Shown here one piece after another: positions 8,037 through 13,170 of a stretch of DNA of 13,817 bases. The DNA is from CAYOXM01 sp964407925 (GTDB lineage: Bacteria > Patescibacteriota > Patescibacteriia > SG8-24), in assembly GCA_964407925.1 (NCBI GenBank), contig CAYOXM010000028.1, positions 1-13,817 on the forward strand. Direction: 5' to 3'. The notes beneath the pieces were generated by a model. That model ran no database searches, was not told the origin of the DNA, and saw only the letters and a list, made by a program, of their open reading frames with translations. Numbering within the stretch: the stretch's first letter is position 1; the number at the start of each line of letters is the position of its first letter. Made by a program: the position numbers and the translations under genes.

Positions 8037-8071
8037 CTCGGCGTAGTCATCCTCACCTCCGCCCCCGCGTT

Positions 8072-8377
8072 ATGATCGAGACCAGCAAAGACCTCCTGTT
8101 CGTCGTCCTGGCGTTTTGCGTCTTGTGGCTCACGGTCTTCCTGTCGTGGCTCCTGTACTACGTCATCGCCATCGTGCGCGACGCGGAGTCGCTCGTGAAG
8201 CAGGTGAAGTGCGCGGTCGAGAAGGTGGATTCGCTGGCGCACGCGGTGCATGAGAAGATGGAACGTTCCGCCGCCTCGATGACGCTCATCGCGAGCGCGG
8301 TGAAGGACCTCATCGTGTGGGGCATTCAGGAGCGGTCGAAGTCGTCGGCCAAGCCTTCCTCGGGGAAGAAGAAATAG
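8072..8377 (+). CDS. Membrane-anchored helical protein, hypothetical
   Basis: The protein has 101 residues. A short N-terminus (MIETSKD) leads into one long transmembrane helix (about 8-34; ends in LLYYVI). An amphipathic, probably coiled-coil helix follows (about 36-88, with heptad-like spacing of L, V and A), then a Lys/Ser-rich tail ending in KKK. This topology resembles DUF948-type and similar small anchored coiled-coil proteins. I associate this 'SKDLLFVVLAF...WLLYY' arrangement with Patescibacteria, but I cannot name a family. I chose the ATG at 8072 because promoter and terminator bracket it; the open frame to the left overlaps the pheT end and the terminator. It is monocistronic, between terminators at 7982-8008 and 8386-8409. 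No Shine-Dalgarno is visible. Confidence 0.85.
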   Translation: MIETSKDLLFVVLAFCVLWLTVFLSWLLYYVIAIVRDAESLVKQVKCAVEKVDSLAHAVHEKMERSAASMTLIASAVKDLIVWGIQERSKSSAKPSSGKKK

Positions 8378-8385
8378 CGGATCGG

Positions 8386-8409
8386 AAAACGCCCTATGCG
8401 GGCGTTTTT
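8386..8409. terminator. Bidirectional terminator between convergent genes
   Basis: AAAACGCCC (8386-8394) pairs perfectly with GGGCGTTTT (8400-8408) around a 5-base loop, with T runs on both strands (five on plus, four on minus). It can serve both the plus-strand gene ending at 8377 and the minus-strand cydAB, which ends at 8422. Confidence 0.9.
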
Positions 8410-8421
8410 CCTTTGCGCCGT

Positions 8422-9369
8422 TCAGCGGCTTTTCGCGGCCTTGTCGAAGACGAACATCTTGAGCAGCAGGATGAACGCCGGAACGACGAGCACGAGCCCG
8501 CAGACCGAAGCGACTGCCATGAAGGCGAACGAGGCGGGGTCGGTGAACGCGTTCTCCACGGTGAAGACGGGATAGATCAGCCAGGGGAGCTGCCACGAGG
8601 CCAGCGGCAGGAAGAACGTCGCGACGAGCAGGCACGCACCGGCGGGTGCGTAGGAGGGTTTTCCGCCGTCGGCCGCGTACGTCACGAGCGCGCACGAGAG
8701 CGTCATGCCGCAAAGGAGCCACAGCGGCCGGTCGACCGTCTGGAAGAGGCGCGGCAGCTCCATGCTCGCGAGCACGTAGAACGCGGAGAACGACGCGACG
8801 GCGGCGAAGAACGAGCGGAACATGAGCCGCGTGAGGCGCACGTTCGTCCTCTCGGCGCCGTACCAGCGGAAAAAGGCGGTCGAGACCAGCACGATGGTCG
8901 AGACGACGGTCAGCGCGAGCGCGAGCGTCATCGGCGCGAAGAGGAATCGCCGCCACGAACCGGTGAGCGCGTAGACGAGCGTCAGCGAGAACGTGACGGG
9001 CGAAAGGAAACTGCCGAGGAAGAGGATCAGATCCGCGGCGCGCGAGCGGACGTCGCCGTAGTAGATGAGCAGCATCCCGATCACGCGCAGGCCGAAGAAG
9101 GCGAGCGCGGGGAAGACGACCCAGAGCAGGTCGGTGCCGAACCGGCCGCTCGCCTTCGGGAAGAACGTCATCATGCAGATGATGAAGTAGACGAGGAAGA
9201 CGTTGGTCGCCTCCCAGACCGGATTCAAGTACGCGCCGACGGCGTCGTGGCGGCGGAGCAGTTTCGGCCACATCCGGAAGATCGACGCGCCGAATTCGAT
9301 GGACGACAAGACCATGTACGCGTACAGCGAGAGCACGGGCAGGACGTAGGCGAAAGATTCGGGGCGCAT
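8422..9369 (-). CDS. cydB: Cytochrome bd-type quinol oxidase subunit II
   Basis: CydB is the membrane subunit paired with CydA in bd-type quinol oxidases. It has 315 residues, shorter than the usual 330-380, with about eight hydrophobic segments. The N-terminus (LSLYAYMVLSSIEFGASI) occupies the position of the family's 'GFDLG' helix, with Glu25 where E. coli has Asp29. LNPVWEATNVFLV (48-60) matches the conserved 'PVWEGNEVWL' motif, with Trp52 as the E. coli Trp57 equivalent, and the segment ends in FFP as is typical. The sequence is otherwise divergent. The ATG lies 1 nt after the cydA TGA, so the two are cotranscribed. No Shine-Dalgarno is visible. I am confident of the family because of cydA; on its own this would be a weaker call. 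Confidence 0.9.
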   Translation of the reverse strand: MRPESFAYVLPVLSLYAYMVLSSIEFGASIFRMWPKLLRRHDAVGAYLNPVWEATNVFLVYFIICMMTFFPKASGRFGTDLLWVVFPALAFFGLRVIGMLLIYYGDVRSRAADLILFLGSFLSPVTFSLTLVYALTGSWRRFLFAPMTLALALTVVSTIVLVSTAFFRWYGAERTNVRLTRLMFRSFFAAVASFSAFYVLASMELPRLFQTVDRPLWLLCGMTLSCALVTYAADGGKPSYAPAGACLLVATFFLPLASWQLPWLIYPVFTVENAFTDPASFAFMAVASVCGLVLVVPAFILLLKMFVFDKAAKSR

Positions 9370-9370
9370 G

Positions 9371-10687
9371 TCAGGAAAGCCTGAGCGGATGCCTGCGGTA
9401 GTGCCGCACGAGAATCCACGGGGTGAGCGCGAGCAGGACGAGGTACAACAGCGGGAAGACGAAGCCCCACGTCATCACGCCGGAGGTCGTCGTGAACGCG
9501 TCCTTCGTGAGCATGATCCCGCGTATGGCGTACGGCTGGCGGCCGACCTCGGTGAGGATCCAGCCGAATTCGACTGCGGGGAAGCCGCTGAAGCCGGTCA
9601 GGAACAGCAGCCAGAGCATGGGCTTCGAGAAGGCGAGTCTGCGCCGCCAGAAGTACAGGCCGAAGAACAGCGCGATGACGCCGGTCATGCCGATGCCTAT
9701 CGCGACCATCAGGTCGAACATGTAGTGGATCCAGAGCGGCGGCCACAGGGCGGGATCGAACGCCTCGAGGCCGAGGACGACCGCGTCACGGCTGCCGTAG
9801 GCCAAAAAGCTCAGGAGCGAGGGGATTTTGATCGAACCTCGGAGCACGCCGTTCTCGTCATACCAGCCGCCGACCTCGAACGGCGCCTTGCCCGTCGTTT
9901 TCATGAGCCCTTCGGCGGCGGCGAGCTTCATCGGTTCCTCGCGGACGATGTACTTCGCCGACTGGTCGCCGGTGACGTTGATGAGGACGGCCATCACCGC
10001 GGCGAGCGTCATGCCGAACACGACCGCCTTCCCGTAATAGCGCTTCCGCGCTGCGTCAGCTTTCACGTCGCGCATCATCCGCCAGGCGTAGACGCCGGCG
10101 AAGAGGAGCGCGGTCGTCAGGTAGTAGGAGACGATGGAGTGCGTCGTCTCGGTCCAGGTCGCCTTGTTGAAGATGGCGGCGAGGGGGTTCACGTCGCCGA
10201 CTTTGCCGTCGACGTACGTGAAACCGGCGGGCGCGTTCATCCACGCGTTCGCCGCGGTGATGAAGAACGACGACGTCGCCGCGCCGAGGACGATGGGGAG
10301 CGACGTGAGCCAGTGGATCCACGGATTCCGGAACCGGTCCCATGAGTACAGGTAGATGCCGAGGAAGATCGCCTCGACGAAGAACGCGAACGCCTCGGTG
10401 TAGAACGCCGGACCAACGACCACGCCCGCGATTTCCATGAATTTCGGCCATAGGATGGAGAGCTGGTTCGAGATGATCATCCCCGACACCGCGCCGGTCA
10501 CGAAGAGCGTCGACATGACGAATCCCCAGCGTCGCGCCATCGTCGTGAAGTCGCGGTCCTTGCGCACGATGCCGATGAGTTCGGCGAGCGAGAGCATGAG
10601 CGGGATGCCCACGCCGAGCAGCGCGAAAAGGATGTGAAAACCCAGCGAATCGCCGATAAGCGTCCGGCCGTACACGGTCGCGTCCAT
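9371..10687 (-). CDS. cydA: Cytochrome bd-type quinol oxidase subunit I
   Basis: CydA is the heme-bearing subunit that oxidises quinol and reduces O2 to water. From the 10687 ATG it has 438 residues, shorter than E. coli (522), in line with a short Q loop. Matching residues: His18 (heme b595 ligand, E. coli His19), His183 and Met327 (b558 ligands, His186/Met393), Glu98 and Glu105 (Glu99/Glu107 by alignment, although the spacing is 7 rather than 8), quinol-site Lys254 and Glu259 in KLAAAE, and Trp376/Glu380/Arg383. The 'GRQPW' motif reads GRQPY (382-386). A TTG start at 10705 would add six residues but overlaps the -10 element, so I rejected it. No cydX or cydDC is in the window. Heme content and oxygen affinity are inferred from the family only. 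Confidence 0.95.
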   Translation of the reverse strand: MDATVYGRTLIGDSLGFHILFALLGVGIPLMLSLAELIGIVRKDRDFTTMARRWGFVMSTLFVTGAVSGMIISNQLSILWPKFMEIAGVVVGPAFYTEAFAFFVEAIFLGIYLYSWDRFRNPWIHWLTSLPIVLGAATSSFFITAANAWMNAPAGFTYVDGKVGDVNPLAAIFNKATWTETTHSIVSYYLTTALLFAGVYAWRMMRDVKADAARKRYYGKAVVFGMTLAAVMAVLINVTGDQSAKYIVREEPMKLAAAEGLMKTTGKAPFEVGGWYDENGVLRGSIKIPSLLSFLAYGSRDAVVLGLEAFDPALWPPLWIHYMFDLMVAIGIGMTGVIALFFGLYFWRRRLAFSKPMLWLLFLTGFSGFPAVEFGWILTEVGRQPYAIRGIMLTKDAFTTTSGVMTWGFVFPLLYLVLLALTPWILVRHYRRHPLRLS

Positions 10688-10695
10688 ACGTTCGA

Positions 10696-10725
10696 AGTAT
10701 AGCAAGCCCGCGCGCCGGCCGCGAA
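10696..10725 (-). promoter_or_regulatory. Extended -10 promoter of cydAB; probably leaderless transcript
   Basis: On the minus strand TGC-TATACT (10704-10696) is an extended -10. Only a weak -35 (TTCGCG, 10725-10720, spacing 18) is seen. Eight bases separate the -10 from the cydA ATG at 10687, so transcription should begin at or within one or two bases of the ATG. Confidence 0.65.
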
Positions 10726-10731
10726 CGCCGT

Positions 10732-10760
10732 TTGACGGCGGTCGGTTTCCCGACTACCGT
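10732..10760 (+). promoter_or_regulatory. Candidate promoter for the first orphan paralog
   Basis: TTGACG (10732-10737), a 17-base spacer, then TACCGT (10755-10760). The -35 is good and the -10 poor. The spacer contains an inverted repeat, GTCGG-TTTC-CCGAC (10741-10754), which could be an operator. TACATT at 10772-10777 is another possible -10 but has no -35. Confidence 0.4.
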
Positions 10761-10785
10761 TTCCGTTTGAGTACATTCCCGCGAC

Positions 10786-10792
10786 AAAGGAG
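10786..10792 (+). promoter_or_regulatory. Strong Shine-Dalgarno of the first orphan paralog
   Basis: AAAGGAG ends 6 bases before the ATG at 10799, an ideal spacing. It fixes the start and stands out because nearly all other genes here lack such a site. Confidence 0.85.
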
Positions 10793-10798
10793 AACGTC

Positions 10799-11410
10799 AT
10801 GTCGCGCACGCCCATCGATCCGTCGCTCATTCACGATCCTGACGCCGAAGTCGCGACCGACGCGGCCTTCGGCCTGCTCGTCGACGCCGTCCGTCCGCAC
10901 CTCGACCCCGTCGTCGGGGCGAGGTTGCGGGCCGAAATCCTCGGCACGTCCTTTTCCGAAGAGGAGGTCCGCGCGCTCACGCACGTCCTCGGCGAGATGC
11001 TGCAGATGCAGGGCGCGTCCTTCGCCGAGAAGAAAAAGGCCATGAAGGAGGCCCGTCAGCGGTTGCGCGACCCCTCGTCCATCGAGACGGAAGAGATGGA
11101 TGAGATGGTCGCCGACGCCTGCGGCGAGGCCGCGGCCGTGCTCGTGTCGAGCTGGGGGAACGCCCTCATCATCGAGGGTACGGAGAACCCCGATGGCATC
11201 TCGCTCGCGTCGATCGATGACGCGATGCTGCCGCCGCTCGACGAGCAGACGGCCGCGCTTTTCGCGGAGGCCGTTGCCCAGGTCAATCTCACGGGCGACG
11301 AGGCCCGCGCCATCCTGCGGGCCGTCCGTTCCGGCCTCAAGCCGGGCGACGTCCTGCCCGAGGCGATGGTCGTCGTCCTCCGGCACGAGGGCGTCGCCGT
11401 CACGGCGTGA
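10799..11410 (+). CDS. Orphan soluble helical protein, tandem paralog 1
   Basis: The protein has 203 residues, is acidic and probably mostly alpha-helical, with no signal peptide, no transmembrane helix and one cysteine (about residue 108). I recognise no known family. It aligns over nearly its whole length with the next gene: a helical block 'VRALTHVLGEMLQ..GASFAEKKKAMKEARQRLRD' (two parts, about 56-91), a hydrophobic helix around SSWGNALI, then SIDDAMLPP (about 138-146), FAEAV, GDEARAILRAVRSGL and LPEAMVVVL near the C-terminus. The strong Shine-Dalgarno fixes the start. It is divergent from cydA (111 nt between starts) and followed 5 nt later by a perfect-looking terminator hairpin, so it is probably monocistronic and well translated. 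Its role is unknown; being next to cydAB is not evidence of a shared role. Confidence 0.88.
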   Translation: MSRTPIDPSLIHDPDAEVATDAAFGLLVDAVRPHLDPVVGARLRAEILGTSFSEEEVRALTHVLGEMLQMQGASFAEKKKAMKEARQRLRDPSSIETEEMDEMVADACGEAAAVLVSSWGNALIIEGTENPDGISLASIDDAMLPPLDEQTAALFAEAVAQVNLTGDEARAILRAVRSGLKPGDVLPEAMVVVLRHEGVAVTA

Positions 11411-11415
11411 TACCG

Positions 11416-11445
11416 CCGTTCCGCTTTTCGCGGGACGGTTTTTTT
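11416..11445 (+). terminator. Intrinsic terminator between the two paralogs
   Basis: CCGTTCCGC (11416-11424) pairs with GCGGGACGG (11430-11438) with one G-T pair and a 5-base loop, followed by seven T. It starts 5 nt after the stop of the first paralog. Confidence 0.92.
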
Positions 11446-11449
11446 GTCG

Positions 11450-11462
11450 GGGGACCGTCCCC
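11450..11462. repeat. GGGGAC-C-GTCCCC palindrome upstream of the second paralog
   Basis: A 6-bp perfect inverted repeat with one central base, 5 nt after the terminator T run and 3 nt before the candidate -35. It could be an operator or one copy of a dispersed REP-like element. Confidence 0.5.
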
Positions 11463-11465
11463 GCT

Positions 11466-11494
11466 TTGCCTCTTCAGGACGGAGGGCGTACGCT
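11466..11494 (+). promoter_or_regulatory. Candidate promoter for the second orphan paralog
   Basis: TTGCCT (11466-11471), a 17-base spacer, then TACGCT (11489-11494), giving a leader of about 30 nt. The -10 is GC-rich. Its position right after a strong terminator makes an independent promoter likely. Confidence 0.5.
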
Positions 11495-11518
11495 GAAAGC
11501 GGTTCCTTTTTCGGGCCC

Positions 11519-11525
11519 AAGGAGG
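11519..11525 (+). promoter_or_regulatory. Strong Shine-Dalgarno of the second orphan paralog
   Basis: AAGGAGG ends 5 bases before the ATG at 11531 and decides this start over in-frame upstream codons, which would extend into the promoter and palindrome. Confidence 0.88.
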
Positions 11526-11530
11526 CCGCA

Positions 11531-12106
11531 ATGCCCCGTTTTCCCGGCGGCGACGCCGCAGCCGAACGCGCGGCGGAGCTCGTCGCGAACATCCACGTTC
11601 TCGTCCACCGGCACGCGGAGCCCTTCGTCAGGGAGCGCGCCGAGGAGCAGGCCAAGGCGTTCGCTTCGGATCCTGAAGCGCTCCGCGAGGTGCTGCGCGC
11701 ACTCGCCAAGCAGGTGCGCGACGGCGGCGGCACGCTCGCCGACGTCAAAGAGGCGATCACGCAGGCGAAGCGCGCGCTGACGGACGTCGACACGCTCATC
11801 ATGATGGCGACCGTCGAAATCGTGCCGACGGTCGTCGGCGCGTGGATGCAGACGCTCATGGTGCGCGTCCGTCCCGGCAAGGGCCTCGCGCTCCTGCGCG
11901 CGGATCAGCTCGACGACGCGATGCTTCCCGCGGGAGACGACGTGGGAGAGTATTTCGACCGCTTCTTCGCCGAATCGCCGATCGACGGCGACCTCGCTCG
12001 CGACATCCTGCGCTCGGTGAAAACGTCCCTCCCGGACGGCAAGCGCCTCCCCGAGGACGTGGTCGAATTCTTCGGCCTTCGCAAGATCTACGTCGTGTCG
12101 CCCTAG
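11531..12106 (+). CDS. Orphan soluble helical protein, tandem paralog 2
   Basis: The protein has 191 residues, is probably all-helical, and has no cysteine and no signal peptide. A hydrophobic stretch around MMATVEIVPTVVGAWMQ could be a buried helix rather than a membrane span. It is a paralog of the preceding gene: GGGTLADVKEAITQAKRALTD matches GASFAEKKKAMKEARQRLRD, QLDDAMLPA matches SIDDAMLPP, and FFAE..IDGDLARDILRSVKTSL..LPEDVVEFF matches the first copy's C-terminal third. The two are clearly diverged (I judge roughly a quarter to a third identical), so this is an old duplication. It has its own promoter, Shine-Dalgarno and terminator (12119-12142). I recognise no family and no catalytic motif; conserved acidic and Leu-Pro positions suggest structure or protein binding, which is inference. 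Confidence 0.88.
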   Translation: MPRFPGGDAAAERAAELVANIHVLVHRHAEPFVRERAEEQAKAFASDPEALREVLRALAKQVRDGGGTLADVKEAITQAKRALTDVDTLIMMATVEIVPTVVGAWMQTLMVRVRPGKGLALLRADQLDDAMLPAGDDVGEYFDRFFAESPIDGDLARDILRSVKTSLPDGKRLPEDVVEFFGLRKIYVVSP

Positions 12107-12118
12107 CGCAACCGTCAC

Positions 12119-12142
12119 GCCGGCCCTCGCGGTCGGCTTTTT
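12119..12142 (+). terminator. Intrinsic terminator after the second paralog
   Basis: GCCGGCC (12119-12125) pairs with GGTCGGC (12131-12137) with one G-T pair and a 5-base loop, followed by five T. It lies 12 nt after the stop. Confidence 0.88.
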
Positions 12143-12178
12143 CGTCGGGTTACGCTTCGGGAATGTTCCGGGCTTTTG

Positions 12179-12187
12179 TGCTATATT
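12179..12187 (+). promoter_or_regulatory. Extended -10 promoter for the PNPOx-like gene
   Basis: TGC-TATATT (12179-12187) is an extended -10 with no convincing -35. A start near 12194 gives a leader of about 24 nt with no Shine-Dalgarno. It is the third TGN-TATAxT/TATACT element in the window, after 8028-8036 and 10704-10696. Confidence 0.6.
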
Positions 12188-12217
12188 TCCCGCGTATTCG
12201 TGCTTCACCGTGAACCT

Positions 12218-12724
12218 ATGCATGTCACCGATACTGACGCGACGGAGAAGGGGGAGGCGCTTCGTTTCCTCAAGGAACAGCATCTCGCGTGCCTCGCGAC
12301 CGTGGCGCCGAACGGCCAGCCGAGCGCGTCGTTCGTCTATTTCGTCGCGGACGACGATTACGTCGTCTATTTCATGACGCGCAGGGATTCGCGGAAATGG
12401 GCCAACGCCACCGCGAACGGCCGCTGCGCCGTGGCGGTCGCTGACGAGGAGCGGATGCGGAGCGTCCAGATGGAAGGGGACGTCGTCGAATTGACGGACC
12501 CCGCCGAAGTCGAGCAGAACGTCCATCGCATCTTCCGGTCGTCGCAGATGGCGGAGGCGTATCTCGGCAACGCGCCGATGAAGTTCCTGCCGCCCGCGGA
12601 TCCGACGGGCAAGGCGGAGCATTACGCCATCCTGTGCTTCCGGCCGAAGTGGCTGCGCTGGATGCGGAAGAACGCCGCGGGCCAGCCGGAGTATTTCGAA
12701 CTCATGCCGAACGGCGGGTCATAG
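12218..12724 (+). CDS. PNPOx-like (pyridoxamine 5'-phosphate oxidase family) split-barrel protein
   Basis: The protein has 168 residues. It opens with a helix (EALRFLKEQH), then the classic first strand pair of the FMN/F420-binding split barrel: LACLATVAPNGQPSASFVYFV (two parts, 23-43), YVVYFMTRRDSRKWANATAN (48-67; a family pattern in which the Arg/Lys/Asn stretch contacts cofactor phosphate), CAVAV, then SVQMEGDVVEL (82-92). The family includes flavin- or F420-dependent reductases and heme-binding members; substrate and cofactor cannot be assigned here. It is not a true PdxH, which is longer with a different C-terminus. I use the ATG at 12218, because an in-frame ATG at 12176 overlaps the -10 element. 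It ends 1 nt before the next gene, with which it is probably cotranscribed. Confidence 0.88.
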   Translation: MHVTDTDATEKGEALRFLKEQHLACLATVAPNGQPSASFVYFVADDDYVVYFMTRRDSRKWANATANGRCAVAVADEERMRSVQMEGDVVELTDPAEVEQNVHRIFRSSQMAEAYLGNAPMKFLPPADPTGKAEHYAILCFRPKWLRWMRKNAAGQPEYFELMPNGGS

Positions 12725-12725
12725 T

Positions 12726-13169
12726 ATGACGAAACGTCTCGGCGGCCGAGGGCTGCGCGTGCTCATCCTTTCGTCCGCGCTGGCGCTGTCGGTCGGCATC
12801 TACGCGAACGCCGAGTTCGGCGCGGCATTGACGCGTCAGGCGAAGGCCGAGGCGGCGTCGGTCCGGCTCGCCGACGATCAGGCGCGCCTCGCGGCCGCCA
12901 TCCTGACGGTCCGGGGCGAGCTCCTTGCTGACGCCGCCGGGACGCCCGACGGAGCGGCCTGTTCCGGACGCGCGTCGGAGGCCAGGAACGCCGAACGTCG
13001 GGCGATCGAGCACGCCATTGGCGCGCCGCTCACGTCAGCGAACGCCTTCGGGTACTGCATGAGGGGTTACTACGGCGTCGAGACGAGGTGCATCACGTGG
13101 CTGTTCGACGAAGAGCGCGCCTCGCTCGAGCGTTTCGCCGCGGCGCATGAGGCGTGTTCGGCGCGATGA
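12726..13169 (+). CDS. Secreted or membrane-anchored four-cysteine protein, hypothetical
   Basis: The protein has 147 residues. Basic MTKRLGGRGLR is followed by a hydrophobic segment (about 11-28), an uncleaved signal anchor or a signal peptide (ANA at 27-29 could be a cleavage site). The rest is Ala-rich and helical (about 35-70). Cysteines are at 79, 111, 122 and 144, all in the exported part, which fits two disulfide bonds. An aromatic stretch, GYCMRGYYGVETRC (109-122), is the most distinctive segment. I recognise no family. It begins 1 nt after the PNPOx-like gene and ends 1 nt before the next ATG, so the three are probably one transcript. Confidence 0.75.
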   Translation: MTKRLGGRGLRVLILSSALALSVGIYANAEFGAALTRQAKAEAASVRLADDQARLAAAILTVRGELLADAAGTPDGAACSGRASEARNAERRAIEHAIGAPLTSANAFGYCMRGYYGVETRCITWLFDEERASLERFAAAHEACSAR

Positions 13170-13170
13170 T

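Noticed and set aside
7904..8071. N-terminal extension of the 101-residue membrane protein
   Set aside because: The extension overlaps the pheT end and passes through the terminator and promoter.
9368..10345. A 325-codon plus-strand frame opposite cydA
   Set aside because: cydA on the other strand has all heme and quinol residues; the plus-strand product is Arg/Glu-rich with no recognisable domain.
10688..10705. TTG start for cydA
   Set aside because: It overlaps the -10 element; the ATG at 10687 gives the expected N-terminal length before His18.
11444..11530. N-terminal extension of the second paralog
   Set aside because: It would begin in the preceding terminator T run and include the palindrome and promoter; AAGGAGG points to the ATG at 11531.
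12176..12217. Upstream ATG for the PNPOx-like gene
   Set aside because: It overlaps the extended -10 element, and the family's N-terminus fits the 12218 start.
11474..12622. A 382-codon minus-strand frame across the second paralog and the PNPOx-like gene
   Set aside because: It runs through a terminator and a promoter and opposes two genes with good start signals, so it is most likely non-coding.
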